Positions 35,721 through 48,122 of a stretch of DNA of 64,000 nucleotides are shown one piece after another. Under the pieces are notes generated by a model. It ran no database searches. It had not been told where the DNA came from and saw only the letters and a list, made by a program, of their open reading frames with translations. This stretch comes from Parapristionchus giblindavisi (taxonomy: Eukaryota > Nematoda > Chromadorea > Rhabditida > Diplogasteridae), in assembly GCA_943737045.1 (NCBI GenBank), contig CALSFV010000017.1, positions 310,001 to 374,000 of the forward strand. The letters are read 5' to 3'. The number at the start of each line of letters is the position of its first letter. The stretch's first letter is position 1. Both the position numbers and the translations under genes were made by a program.

Positions 35721-35863
35721 CAACGCATAAAAAGCCTTCTTGTGAAATAATTTATTGTGATATAATACTCGAAAGTGAAGTTTGCGATATGCATACTTTG
35801 TAGAAAATGCTTTGACAGCATTATGACACAGCATAATGACACATCCCCCGCTGGTCTATGCAC

Positions 35864-37189
35864 TTTTCGGCCAATATTGGATCGTAATTTTGTTTTCGAG
35901 CCATAGATTTCTGCGGAGTAAGCTTCTGTTTATTTTTAATTAGTTTGTACAGGTGTTACTGTGATATGTTGTTCAAATTCTTATCGAAATTGGATCGCAA
36001 ACAACGGAATAGTTCTTAATTTTCGAGAAAAAAAATTACAATATTCAGCGCAGGAGTGTGCTGCAACTGCTTTATTTCGGCAACCTGCAATTTCCGGCAA
36101 CCGGATTTTTTTTTTTAAATTCGGCAATTGCCGCCAATTTCGAACTAACAGCCATTTGAAGTGCGATAATGATATTTTTGTGTAACATTTATTAAAAATA
36201 GTCACCAAATGAAGACAAAAGGCCGTATGCACAGCAAAGCGGAAAATATGTTTCCTGAAAACGGAAAACTACATTTTCCGGGCAAACGCGACTGTGCGAT
36301 CGGCTTCAAAATGGAATACTAACAATAGAGTTATGGTTAGTGGCGTATATCACTAGACACGCTATGAAATTCTGACTGGATATCCACCGAGTTCACTTGC
36401 CACGAGCTATACGAAAAAAATAGATAACAAAAATCGCGAATATTGATTTGCGAATACGGCTATCTTGATTTGGCTAATCATAAAAACTCGGTTTTCAGAT
36501 CCAATGACACAGAGACATGAAGTTTAGTGGATTGGAGCTGAAAACGAAGTTAATTCATCAACCAATCCCAGTATATTCAAAAACCGGCTTACCCATCACC
36601 CCATCATTCACGAATTACGTCCTTTGTAAATTCCCCACACCCCCCCCCCAGTCTGGAGAATCAATATTATATTATATCATGTTCTTTATCCCTTTAAATT
36701 TTCTCATGTCTCGTTGCGCCTCGGGCGTAGATAAATAAATAAATTAATTAATATGGCTAGCATATCAATATAGCCTTCAATATTCGCGATTTTCGTTATC
36801 GATTTTCTCGAATACCACAAGCTCGTGGCAAGTAGACATGAAATATCGTGAATTTGCGTTACTCTCTTCTCTTTCATTCGTGCTGAGCGGTCGAAATGTC
36901 TTTCGCTCCGTAACTACTGGATAGAGTTGAAGTCCGGCGACAGTCTATGCAACAAGACGGCCGTATCTCCAATTGTTGCAAGTCTCTACTAGTTCGTCTT
37001 TCCCATGGTACTCGCATTCGCTGTGTTCGTTTTGGTCGTGTTCAATCTCGGATTGTGAGTTATCTTCTCAAGAGTTTCCCAGCCGAACGATGCACTGGAC
37101 CGACGTCTTTGGCGTAAGAAGACTAGTCATTCCTGGCCTCACATAACGAGATAAGAGAGACTATCTGACTCAGTGAACATATTTTGCTT
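35864..37189. other. Intron with small repeats
   Basis: 36385-36840 is a MITE-like palindrome (CTTGCCACGAGC... and inverse AGCTCGTGGCAAGT). Around 36080 and 38640 lie CGGCAA-rich repeats typical of nematode or arthropod dispersed repeats. No exon seen. Confidence 0.45.
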
Positions 37190-38470
37190 ATGGCCTGGCA
37201 CTTGGACAAAAAGTGATAGGAACCGATCGGGCCCAAATTGTGCATAGCTGTAGTATGGGGGGGGGGGGGGCGTGAGTTCACAGACGGAGTTAGGGTTCGT
37301 GATATCAGCTCCTTCGCTAAATAACGTAAGTTCGATAAAATGACATCATAATTTCAAAGTTTAGGGTTTCGCTCGATATGTTTATGCGACTATGGGCAAT
37401 AATAAGCAGATAAATTCCACCAAGTTTCATCCCGATCCAAAACCGTGGAACTCAGAAAAAATTTAAAAACCGTTTAAATAATATTGTTTTATTTTTCCTA
37501 TAATTTCGTATCGGTGAGGGTAATTTTTTATTCCTTCAATTTGACGAGTATTCATTAGTGTAACTACTGTATGAAAATGAATTAAAACAAATTGGGAAAA
37601 AGTTGCCTTGTTCCTGAAAAACCATGATAAATTCGCCTTTTTATTGCAAACTGAGCCGTATAAAGGCACACCCCAAGCTAATTTTACTCTCCGCATTGGC
37701 AATACTCTCTCGTAAACAAAGAAAGCGAGAGAGTTTGGCCAGAGCGGAGAGTTTCAAATTAGCTTGGGGTGTCGCTTTAAGCGTGTAGCGGATACGTTAA
37801 TGCAAATGCGGAAATTCAAAATTCAGCAGAGCTGTTTGTTTTCATTCGTTTTCTTTATTATATTATAGTTTTCTTTTATCATTTGCTTGTTAACTGAATA
37901 TCTGAGAAGTAATATCACAATATTTTTCAAAAAAAAATATGAATTTTGATTTTTTGAATTTGCATAACCGTAACCGGCAAATGCTTATTCGCTCAGTTCG
38001 CCATAAAAAGGCACATTAATCGTGGTTTTTCGGGAATAAGGCACCTTTTTCCCAATTTGTTTTAATTCATTTTCGTATAGTAGTTACATCAATGAATACT
38101 CGTCAAATTGAAGAAATAAAAAAATGACCCTCACCGATAGGAATTTATAGGAAAAATAAAACAAAATTTTGAAAATGGTTTTTAAATTTTCTGAGTTTCA
38201 CGGTTTTGGATCGGCAGGAAACTTGGTGGAATTTACCTGCGTATTATTGCCCATCGTCGCATACACATATCGAGCGAATCCCTAAACTTTCAAATTATGA
38301 TGTCATGTTATCAAACTTACGTTTTTTAGCGAAGGAGCAGATATGACGAACCCAACTCCGTCTGTGAGCTCATGCCACCCCATACTACAGCTATGCACGA
38401 TTTGAGCCCGATCGGTTCATATCACTTTTTGGCCAAGTGCCAAGAGATGTCACTTGAGCCAGATACTCTC
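37190..38470. repeat. Foldback element
   Basis: The arms, about 37190-37725 and 37975-38470, are inverse copies (ACTTTTTGGCCAAGTGCC, AATACTCGTCAAATTGAAG). The same family underlies 45250-46195 plus 47651-47820. A G-run of 13 lies at 37257-37270. Confidence 0.75.
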
Positions 38471-38739
38471 TCATAAGAAATACTGAATACCATCCCGTAC
38501 CATTCTTATACAGGAATAAAATTATTTGATTTGATTTGATTTGATGCTCCCATAAGTCGAATATGTGTAGTATGTAAGTATAACAAATTTAAAAGATATT
38601 CTGCGCTCTATGGACTGGAAAAAAGTGTTATTCATGTTGGTTGCCGTTGCCGGCAACTAATTTCGGCAATTTCGGCCACCAGAAACTCAGTTGCCGTGCA
38701 CTCCTGATTCAGACAATTCGGGAATCGGTAACCGGGGCA

Positions 38740-39130
38740 GTTTGGATTCAGGTCATCATAGCGACAATGACTGTTGACAATATCGATGCATCGAGTCGAT
38801 CAAGTGGTCGATGGCAGAAGTAGGAATAGCTGCAGCAGCGCGGTGAAGCAGCTTTCACTTCTCGATAGCGATATTTGCCTTATCACCCTTCACAGCACGC
38901 TCCAACACCTACTCCCGGTCTCCCGGATCCTGCTACGACGAAACCGGAAGACAACATGGGTGAACGATGATATTAAAACATCAAGTAGCACGAACTACAC
39001 CCCTAAAAATTCTATTTGGGCCGGTTATGGAAAAAACTACAAAAACAATACAAATCCTTTAAAAAACCCGCATTAGCTGATTTTAGAGAACATGTCAGAT
39101 TTTTTTTAAATTTCGCCAAAAAAGTGTCTA
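38740..39130 (+). pseudogene. Possible LINE fragment
   Basis: In shifting frames the plus strand reads RNRKTTWVNDDI, GYGKNYKN, then KSFKKPALADFREHVRFF. This resembles the linker between endonuclease and reverse transcriptase of LINEs. Broken by stops; assignment tentative. Confidence 0.35.
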
Positions 39131-39299
39131 CGTTTAGCACATAATCTCAACTGTGTAAGCACGGTGTTGCCAGTATCTGCCATTTTCAAGTTGAGAAAAT
39201 TTTCCAATTTTTTTCATGTAAAAAAACACCACTTTTTACAAACGACTACTCGAGTTTACACTTTATCAACATTTATCTGGCAATTTCTGCATTACACTT

Positions 39300-39540
39300 T
39301 TTGCGAGCTGTAAACTCCCGTATACATTTCCAACCTCTCTTCGAATACCACGCTATTTCTCTTTATTTTTCTAGCACCACGACGGAAAAGTGCGGAGTTT
39401 CTTCCGAAGTTTTTTGCCGTTTTGTTTTCGATTTGGGACATATTGAGAGAATTAGAGAAAAAAGTTCGTAGAACCCCTTGTTGTTGTATTACCGATTTGC
39501 AAGGATGATATTTTAGATCATTGGCTGCATTAATTTCTAA
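39300..39540 (-). pseudogene. Mariner transposase fragment
   Basis: Reads NAANDLKYHPCKSVIQQQ, homologous to 27869-27930. Preceded by CAAGGGAAATAC after TAA at 39537-39550, an orphan end of the CAAGGGAA family. No catalytic residues remain. Confidence 0.4.
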
Positions 39541-39696
39541 CAAGGGAAATACTTAACCTTACCCCGTTGTTATCTAATTTTGATACCCTGAAGGAGGAAT
39601 AGAGAAGAAAGAAAACGAAAAATGAGACAAAAACGTCAACTTTTTCCACTGTTCATTTTCCTTTCTTTTCTTGCAATAGATTATTCAAAAACTCAC

Positions 39697-39829
39697 AGAA
39701 ATATCTTAATTTCATCTATTTCTTGTTTTTGTAATACCGCATCGCAGAATTTGTTTTTCATTTGCTCGATAATGCGCAAAAATTCGTCATCGGTGATCCA
39801 TTGCGAAGTTTTCTTTCTATCAATGTAAT
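39697..39829 (-). CDS. Giant split gene, exon 8
   Basis: 133 nt between acceptor TACATCTTCAG and a consensus donor (TTTCT/GTGAGT); phase 1 in and 2 out, matching both neighbours. The peptide reads YIDRKKTSQWITDDEFLRII, then KNKFCDAVLQKQEIDEI. Found from splice signals and frame. Confidence 0.8.
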
Positions 39830-40403
39830 CTGAAGATGTAATCCATGTTTACAAGTATCTCATTCTGACAATTTATCAAATCTTACCTAACACAAATGCT
39901 GCGATTTCGATCTTTCTGAAACCGTCAAATACGTGATCGGCCTCTGAAGATTAACATGTGTATTTTGGTTAGAATAAAACAGATACTATACATTTTTAGG
40001 TGTTTTTTCCAGACGTTGTACATCAAAAGATACTCAATCGATATCTGAGCCGTGAATAAATATTTTAACACAAGAAGTTCCCATTCGTCAAAAAATCGTC
40101 GCATTTGCCTCACGCGCCTAATTCGTAATCGCACGTTACTTTTCGCTACGCAACGCAATTTTGTGTTTTTTTCACTTCCCGAAATTCACGCGATATGCAA
40201 TGCGCCTTTACATGATCAATTTGGTGAATGTAACGAGGTATAAGCCGCTGAATTTTCGAATCGACTCTTCAGATGCAGTCGACAGGAGTGAATCAGTGCG
40301 GAAACGAATAAACAGTAAATGTCGTTCACACACTGATAAGTTAATTCCTATTCTGTTTAACAGCAAAATGTCTTCTATATATAGTATAAAAGACGCTATC
40401 TGA
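39830..40403. other. Intron, no gene seen
   Basis: AT-rich intron. Several short open frames overlap on both strands with no splice context. Nothing recognised. Confidence 0.45.
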
Positions 40404-40910
40404 CAAGGGAAGTCGGCGGAGTCAGTCCGGGCTTTCGAGATGAGATATACACCATTCGATAGGTCTCCAAAAATAAGCACTTTATTGACCATTTTTCCTG
40501 AGGACTCCTGGGCACCGAGATATTTACATATTCCCCTCTCGCTTTCTCTCGTGTTGAAAGAACAACCAGTCTCTTCGAAGAGAGGATGTGGTGGCCGAGT
40601 GGTAGTCGCCTTGTCTCAAAATATTTTGCCCGTATTCCACTAACGATGGTGGCATTGGAAAAAAAAAGTGATGGAAACAGCTTTTGAGACGAGGCTCTTA
40701 CTCACTCGGCCAACACTTCTTCTCTTCGAAGAGCCAAGAGACTGGTTGTTCGTTCAACAGAAAGCGAGAGGGGAATATGCAAAAAAAATCTCGGCGCCCA
40801 GGAGTCCTCAGGAAAAATGGTCAATAGAAAAAGTTCTTCTTTTTTGGAGACCTATCGAATGGTGTATGTCTCATCCCGAACGCCCGGACTAACTCCGCTG
40901 ACTTCCCTTG
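40404..40910. mobile_element. CAAGGGAA element, TGA duplication
   Basis: 507 bp, same ends and body as 32724-33213, flanked by TGA (40401-40403, 40911-40913). Confidence 0.85.
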
Positions 40911-41349
40911 TGAGAGAATTCAACAACCGATTTTTAGCTTGGTATAGACGGAAAATGAATATTCCTGTTTTATGTATGATAATTACAGGCACCAGGAGTG
41001 AAGTATACTTGGAAATTCCTTCCAATTGAAAATTCGCTTCAGGATGTGCGTTTTGGCGACGTTTCCTAAAAAGTTTATTTCGAATACAATCTATTCGGGA
41101 GTGGGCGTAATCGACTAATTGGTTTATTCTAACAAGGGAAGTGTAAGAAATATCTTTTAGACATATGCATGGGAGTATTTTTCCTCGATATCTATAGGCA
41201 ATATAAGGCCGGAACCAAAAAATCAGAACCTGGCATGCACTTTCCGATTTTATATAAATAATTATATTTTGTACATTCGAACGCTCTGTTTAGGCGATGA
41301 AATAAGACTCCCCCTGATAGAGCACTTGAAATATGAATAAGAACTCTGG

Positions 41350-41575
41350 AAATTTCTCCCCGCGGGGCACCCTGTCTAAGCCCTCTACCCCGCGGGGCAC
41401 CCTGCCTTTAGTTTCCTCGCGGGGCACCCTGTTGCTCACCCCGCGGGGCACCCTGTCTAAACAAGCCACCCCGCGGGGCACCCTGTCATTTCAGAGATTC
41501 AGTAAGCTGCCCCGCAGGGTGCCCGGCAGGGTGCCCCGCGGGGCGAGTGACAGGGTGCCCCGCGGGGAAAAATTT
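41350..41575. repeat. GC-rich minisatellite
   Basis: About nine copies of a unit with core CGCGGGGCACCCTG, some inverted after 41510. Strikingly GC-rich in an AT-rich window. The VPRGV / TPRGTL reading frames on both strands are products of this repeat. Confidence 0.9.
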
Positions 41576-41589
41576 CCAGAGAACATAGC

Positions 41590-41645
41590 GGCGTGGTGTA
41601 GTGGTAATGTGTTCTTCTCTTGATCACTACAGTCCCGCACGTTCG
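41590..41645 (+). other. tRNA-like sequence, arm 1
   Basis: GGCGTGGTGTAGTGGTAATG followed by TTGATCACTAC; it matches 42634-42695 on the opposite strand for about 45 bp and then diverges, so the B box is lost here. Confidence 0.45.
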
Positions 41646-42633
41646 CGCTCCCTAAACGCGGCCCCCCTGCGGCCCGCGGGGTGCCGCATCATGCCGCATC
41701 GATGAATAATTGTTTTTCAAACATTTCATTGCTGGTGATCGTTGCATCATCAGATAATATTAATATCACCGCAGAAACGAAAATTTTTGGTTGAGTGAGG
41801 ACCGCGTCGCACGTTTGCGCTCCCTAAACGAGGCCGCATCATGCCGCATCGATGAATAATTTTTTTTAACAATTCGTTGTTTGTGATCGTTGCATCATCA
41901 AATAAGGGTGCGGACATGATGATGCAACGATCGCAACCAATGAAATGTTTGAATAAAAAAATTATTCATCGATGCGGTATGATGCGGCACGCAGCGGGCC
42001 GCGGGGGGGGGGGCGCATCATGCCGCGTTTCGGTGGCACGGCAGGTTGTGTGACGCTGTCCACACTCAACCAAAAATTTTCGTTTCTGCGGTGATATTAA
42101 TATTATCTGATGATGCAACGATCACCAGCAATGAAATGTTTGAAAAACAATTATTCATCGATGCGGCCCCCCGCGGGACATATGGAGATTTTTCTTTTGC
42201 TGATTTTTGAACGTTTCGGACTTTTTTGATCACAAAAAAAATCTTTTTCACAGTTTTTTATGTAGCTGTTGAACTTGAATTTTTTCATTTATTGTAATTA
42301 GCTATTCAATCACATTTGGAGCGTTTCAAAAATAATCTCACTAATTAATTGTCCCCGTGTAAAGGAAGAGTAGTTTAGAAAATTTGGCCAAACATTGTAT
42401 GCGCAAGTTATCAAAATGTTATTCTTCCGTAGCCACTTTGTACAGATGAACTCTCCCAAAATTAAACGATCACTATGCTAATAAACGAAATGTTGCTTTA
42501 TTTTTTTGCATTCCTAAATGATAAAATACAAGTTGAACAGCTACATAAAAAACTGTGAAAAAGATTTTAATTTTTTTCTGATCAAAATTACAAGTCAGAA
42601 ACGTTTAAAAATCAGCAAAAGAAAAATCTCCAT

Positions 42634-42695
42634 AGGTGTATTCGAACCACCCATATAGTGATCAAGAGGAGAACACATTACCACTACACCACGCC
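42634..42695 (-). other. tRNA-like sequence, arm 2
   Basis: The minus strand starts GGCGTGGTGTAGTGGTAATG and ends GGGTGGTTCGAATACACC, with A- and B-box matches at tRNA spacing, 62 bp. Stems are imperfect. This is the best tRNA-like block in the window, but it is part of a mobile element. Confidence 0.5.
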
Positions 42696-42789
42696 GATTT
42701 TTTGGTTCGGACCTTATATTGCCTATAGCTATCGAGGAAAAATACTCCCGTCCATAGATCTAAAAGATATTTCTTACACTTCCCTGTAA

Positions 42790-44418
42790 GAAACTATTGC
42801 CAAGTAGAGTTTTTCGAGCAAAGGTCAACGAACGCTGGAATTGAAAAAAATATTACATTAAATTAATTCTCATTATTTTCCCATGGCGATTTTTTCTTTG
42901 CATAATAGCTTCTACATGTGACCGAGGTAAATTACTATTCATCATGTATTACTCGCTCAATTGTTCTATTTTCGTTAGAATAAAAATATATTTTGCATTC
43001 ATGCTTAAATTAGTGAATTGCCACTTTCTCTTTTTGCGAACACAGTACAATGTCTTTTCTTGGCAGTAAAATATTTTCTGTGTTACTAGAATAATATTAG
43101 CAAAAGCAAAAATCGCATAATATCATCATAACCACTCGAAAGTGGAAATATTTGCAATCACATAAACTTCATTTATTATCCACTTAAAACGTTTAAAGAA
43201 GTCAACGAAACAATAATGCAGGTAATCTTCCGCTGGTAGTCTTTCTATTACTCGCCGGTAGATTCATTTTCGTTAAAATAAAAATATAATTGCGCCTCTC
43301 TCCCTTTCCCACACTGTATCACCTAATTGTACATACTATAATCGTATGATCTGAAGTTATAGTGAAATACCTAGGTCATTTCGTTGAATTACGCATGAAA
43401 CTAGCAAAAAAATCAAGAAAAATCAATTAGGAAACGTCGGTAATCCTCACCATAATTGATAAATAAATAAAACAATAAACAAAATAATTGATTCTTTCAC
43501 AAACTTGTAATTTTTAAAAAAAATCATACGTTTTAAATTGAAGATGTGTTATGACATGTTGAAGCTATTAAAGGGAGCGTTACCTCTCTCAATGATCTCT
43601 TCATTGTGTACACTATTTCGCTGTTCTCTAACAACGAGAGAGCATTGCTCGTCGAAGAGACCATTGAGAGAGGTTACATTCCTTTTCAGCAAATAAAAAA
43701 TTCAAGTTCGCCATGGGAAAATCTCCTCGGCAATAGTTTCTTAGAATTAGCCAAGGAGTCGATTACGCCCACACCCAATCGATTGGATTCGAAATAAACT
43801 TTCTAGATAACTTCACCAAAACAGACCAAACGCACATCCTGAAGCGAATTTTCAATTGGAAGGAATTTTGCGTGTACCAGTGAACTACACTCATGGAGCC
43901 TGTAATTATCATACATAAAATAGAAAAAATCCATTTTTCGTCAATACCACATATGTGATTTTCTCAGATAACGTGATATACGACAGTTTACAAAAGATAA
44001 TCCCATGATAGAAAAGGTAACAATATGATAGAATAGATATAATATAACAATGCTCTTTTAGCCCCACACAAATCATTTTTTTTAGATAGCCAGAAAAAAT
44101 TGAACCACAACTATTTTCCAATTATAACTTCTATCGAAATTTCATAAAACTCTAGTAAACTGTCGTCTACTAGATATAGAAGCCGTTAAATAGAATAGAA
44201 TTTAACCTGAACAAGTACTTCATATATCTAGAAAATGAGATAAAATGAATTTTCGAAATTTCTTTCAATTCAATCAGATTCGGCCAGGTTTAGCATAACG
44301 CATGGTCTATTCTCTTTGATAAGTTTAGATATTCTGAACACACATTCATGATACTTTCACCCAACGTCAAAAATTTGGAATTTCATACAGGAGTGAATTG
44401 CTTACAGATTCTGCTCAC
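42790..44418. other. Intron, AT-rich
   Basis: 43570-43690 is the inverse relative of 33345-33470, and 43750-43915 is the right arm of the palindrome that encloses 41133-42786. The rest shows no exon or RNA gene. Confidence 0.5.
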
Positions 44419-44579
44419 CATTAACTATTATTAGCGGTAGATTCTTGCTCCCAAGAATCCGTGTCATGGTTTTAAACGATGTAACATACATTGGTAACAA
44501 GATGAGTGAAAAATCAAACAAATCGAGTAAAATAAAAATCTCATTTTTGTGGCTTTTGATAAAATCGAAATAAATTTCA
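44419..44579 (-). CDS. Giant split gene, probable exon 7
   Basis: 161 nt between acceptor GCTCTTATAG and donor TTAATG/GTGAGC; phase 2 in and 1 out. The peptide is more hydrophobic than its neighbours (IFILLDLFDFSLILLPMYV), possibly a buried helix or membrane segment. The chain 48122 to 39829 would also stay in frame if this exon were skipped and a different donor used upstream. Confidence 0.5.
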
Positions 44580-44721
44580 CTATAAGAGCTCAATCGGGGT
44601 GATTTTTATATAAACTACGTAAAAACGCTTTAAAAATAATCCCTGGAAATCTGGACAAGAACCAAAACTTGACAACCTTTTGCATTGTACTGTATGATTA
44701 AAATGGGTGTATATTATATTG

Positions 44722-44855
44722 ACCGTATAAAATACACTTGTTTATTTGGTACGAGAGTAGCCAATCACTCCCACAAGCGACTTTCTTGTTTTGCATGGTT
44801 CAGAAACTATGCCGATCTCTTTTATATAATATAGCGCGCGGCGGGTTAGAGAGAG
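44722..44855. repeat. Repeat shared with 50.8 kb
   Basis: GACCGTATAAAATACACTTG to GGGTTAGAGAGAGGCAGCGG, nearly identical to 50791-50945. Truncated here by the MITE at 44863. Confidence 0.8.
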
Positions 44856-44862
44856 GCAGCGG

Positions 44863-45070
44863 CTCTGGTATTTTGCCACTTAAAGTCTACTTAAACTACG
44901 TCACAGACTTTAAGTAGACTTTAAGTAAACTTTAAGTGAAAGAACATTTGACGAAATGCATTACAGTATACCACACCACTTTAAGTAGACTTACGTCTCA
45001 CTTTAAGTTTACTTAAAGTCTACTTAAAGTGGGAAAGTTTAAGTAGACTTTAAGTGGCAAAATACCAGAG
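44863..45070. repeat. MITE, CTCTGGTA family, copy 2
   Basis: Ends CTCTGGTATTTTGCCACTTA and exact inverse, with many AAGTAGACTTTAAGT units. Best preserved copy of the family. Confidence 0.85.
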
Positions 45071-45142
45071 GGAGAGTCATCCGCAAAGTCATTTTCCTCT
45101 CCTCTTCCTTCTCTCTTCATTCTCTCGGAGAGGAAAAGGACT

Positions 45143-45222
45143 TTGCGGGCCCGCAATGATTTTACACCGCACCATTCGAGTTTGCGGGCCCGCAATGAAT
45201 TACACCGCTCTGCGGGCCCGCA
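45143..45222. repeat. Three copies of the GCGGGCCCGC palindrome
   Basis: TTGCGGGCCCGCAA at 45143, 45182 and 45209, followed by an end TTATTGCCAACTCTA (45234-45249) that matches the right end of the MITE at 54633-54945. A truncated copy of that MITE. Confidence 0.85.
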
Positions 45223-45249
45223 ATGAATAGTGCGTTATTGCCAACTCTA

Positions 45250-47820
45250 GGTGAAACGTTGCCTTCTTCCCGAAAAACCACAACTAATTCGCATTTTTTA
45301 TCGCGAACTGACTTTATTTATGGTGTACCCTACCGTAATCCAAATGCTGAAATTAAAAATTCAGCAATCATTGTTTTATTTTGCATTCGATTAAGATATT
45401 ATGTTTTTGAGTTTCTTTTATCATTAGTTTGTTGTCTGAATGTCTAAGGAGTAAAATGACACTATTATTCGGAAAAAATATCCTCCCACTTTCAAATATT
45501 CTCAATAATAATAATAATAATAACAAAATTTATCCTTTCTTTCATTCTTTCTTTCCATTACAACAAATGAACAGTAGAGGAGATAAGCAATTTCTAGCGA
45601 TAATGCCCATATAGGTTGATGGAGGTCCGTCGCGTTATCAGCGAATCGGTTGAAGGCAGCAGGGAAATCATATCTTTCATTCAATCTTTCAATCTTTCAG
45701 CATATTAATATAATATGCTGTTATAAATTAATATATTAATATAATAGCATAGAATCTTTCAGCATATTAAGAGACAGGCTCCGTAATTATTTACCATTTT
45801 AAGGATTCCCCGGAAATTTCCCCTAGCAAAAGGATTCAGGCCTCCATGCTTTCATGGTGGAAGGTGGCCTGGCTCCTATTTGCAAAAGTGTAGTGAGTGA
45901 GGCATTTAGTCTCCAACGCGGGAAGAAGGCAACGTTTCACCCATTTGTTTTAGTTCATTTTCATATATGAGTTACATTAATGAATACTCGTCAAATTAAA
46001 GAAATAAAAAAAGTCAGCCACCGAGAGGCATTTGTAGGAAAACTAAAAAAAAAATTTTATTGTTTTTTTTTATTTTTTCTGGGCCTCACGGTTTTGGACC
46101 GGGATGGGACTTTGTGTAATTTACCTGCTTATTATTACCCATCGTCGTACACACATATCGAACGAATCCGTAAACTTTGAAATTTTGATGCCATTACAGT
46201 ACCGTGCAAAAGTATGGACGCAAAATTCGAATCGTTATAACTTTTTACGTACTTGGCCGATCGGCCTCGGTTTAATTTTATTATATAGTATGAACATTGG
46301 AGAAAATTATGAAGGTATCGATTATTACCTACGGTGATGAAATGATTTCATCATTCTTGAAATGCCAAGGTGCGATCGTAAAAATAGGTTTATTCTCAGG
46401 TAGATTTTTTCCGTGAGTCCAATTTTTTTGTGAGGAACCAACAACTATCAGTGAACATTTTAAGCCATTAACCTCGTTGGTTGCACACCGCTCCGAGGAA
46501 TTAGCTAATTTCGCCTGACCCATTAAAATTTCGTAAAAATGCCATAACTCGGTCCGTAGTTGAGCTACAGGCCTCCGATTCAACAACTATTATCGCTTCG
46601 TCATGGGGCAGTGCTATGCCAATTTTGGAAGGATTCCGGTTCTTGAATTGAAAATTCCAAAAATTAGCAAACCTTATTTTGGGTCTTACGGTATCTCTGA
46701 GCCGATTTTTCTAAAAATCTAAAAAGTTGCTATGATGTGCCTAAACATCTACCTAACACATCTACAAAGTGGCGAGATTACAGGAGTTCAACTACGACTT
46801 TGCCCATAAAAATACCATTGACGGTCAAAGTGGACGGAACCTAACTTCGATAGCTATGGAGAATTATTACGGGTCAATAACACAGTATTTCATATCAATT
46901 TCGATCAGATTTTGAACAAAGTGCGTAATAAGCACATTTCCTACAAGTATCCTTAATTTAATTTCACTATTGAACATTCCGCCTTTTTTATCTGTCTCTT
47001 TTCTCGCAAAATTCCACTTTGACTGTCAATGGTATTTTTATTGGCAAAGTCGTGATTGAACTCCTGTAATCTCCCCACTTTGTAGATGTGTTAGGTAGAT
47101 GTTTAGGCACATCATAGCAACTTTTTAGATTTTTAGAAAAATCGGCTCAGAGATACCGTAAGACACAAAATAAGGTTTGCTAATTTTTGGAATTTTCAAT
47201 TCAAGAACCGGAATCCTTCCAAAATTGGCATAGCACTGCCCCATGACGATGCGATAATACTTGTTGAATCGGAGGCCTGTAGCTCAACTACGGACCGAGT
47301 TATGGCATTTTTACGAAATTTTAATGGGTCAGGCGAAATTAGCTAATTCCTCGGAACGGTGTGCAACCAACGAGGTTAATGGCTTAAAATGTTCACTGAT
47401 AGTTGTTGGTTCCTCACAAAAAAATTGGATTCACGGAAAAAATCTACCTGAGAATAAACCTATTTTTACGATCGCACCTTGGCATTTCAAGAATGATGAA
47501 ATCATTTCATCACCGTAGGTAATAATCGATACCTTCATAATTTTCTCCAATGTTCATACTATATAATAAAATTAAACCGAGGCCGATCGGCCAAGTACGT
47601 AAAAAGTTATAACGATTCGAATTTTGCGTCCATACTTTTGCACGGTACTGTATGTCGAACTTACGTTATTTAGCGAAGGAGCGGATATGACGAACAATAG
47701 CTCCGTCTGTGATCTCATGCTACCCCATACTACACCTATGCACAATTTGGGCCCGATCGGTTCCTATCACTTTTTGGCCAAGTGCCAAGAGAATGTCACT
47801 TGAGCAAGATAGTCTCTCTT
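45250..47820. repeat. Older foldback arm split by a palindrome
   Basis: 45250-46195 and 47651-47820 match parts of 37190-38470 (AATACTCGTCAAATTAAAG, ACTTTTTGGCCAAGTGCC). Contains an AAT microsatellite at 45505-45522. Confidence 0.6.
46197..47650. mobile_element. Near-perfect palindromic mariner-like MITE
   Basis: Ends CAGTACCGTGCAAAAGTATG and exact inverse, TA on both sides (46195-46196, 47651-47652). The arms of about 720 bp are almost identical: the mirrored 85-codon frames differ at a single residue, so the element is young or is being homogenised. No transposase. Confidence 0.9.
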
Positions 47821-47904
47821 ATGCAAGTACATTTTATACGCACAATATTTCAAAATGAATAAATGAAGAACGAACTGTTCGATCGTTCCAATTCCACTCT
47901 TGAC

Positions 47905-48122
47905 TTCGCTCGCTCCTCGAGAAGATTTATGTCATTAACAAGCAAGTCGAGTACATCATCAATATATTTGTAGAACTGTTGACGATCGCTTTCTTTCAAA
48001 TTGAATTTGCGTATACACTCTTCACATGCTCTGTCAATTATCTGATTTGACCAATCTTGATAATCTTCCATATAAGCTTGGTGAAGCAATTCAACAATGA
48101 TGCGTTCGTCCATGTAAGTAAG
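47905..48122 (-). CDS. Giant split gene, exon 6
   Basis: A 72-codon exon with a good acceptor (ATTATTTTTCAG). Phase 0 in matches the donor at 52122. The peptide is acidic and helical (ERIIVELLHQAYMEDYQDW, KESDRQQFYKYIDDVLDLL). The donor is uncertain: GCGAA/GTCAAG (phase 2, used here) leads to exon 44579, while AACA/GTTCGT nearby (phase 1) would lead straight to 39829. Confidence 0.75.

Larger units (their letters stand above)
41133..42786. mobile_element. CAAGGGAA element, 1.65 kb, TAA duplication
   Basis: Ends CAAGGGAAGTGTAAGAAATA and near-inverse, TAA at 41130-41132 and 42787-42789. It carries a GC-rich minisatellite, an inner palindrome around ATTATTCATCGATGCGG (41700-42150) and a tRNA-like block in each arm. 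It sits inside an older palindrome whose arms are 40970-41127 and 43750-43915. Confidence 0.8.

Noticed and set aside
41290..41623. PRGTL / VPRGV repeat proteins on both strands
   Set aside because: Both come from the GC-rich minisatellite; open frames on both strands are expected when the unit lacks stops.
42634..42695. Functional tRNA gene
   Set aside because: A and B boxes are present, but the acceptor and anticodon stems do not pair well and the copy is inside a mobile element.
46329..47518. Two nearly identical 85-codon frames on opposite strands (46329-46586 and 47261-47518)
   Set aside because: They are mirror images in the arms of a palindromic MITE; no start context, splice sites or known domain.
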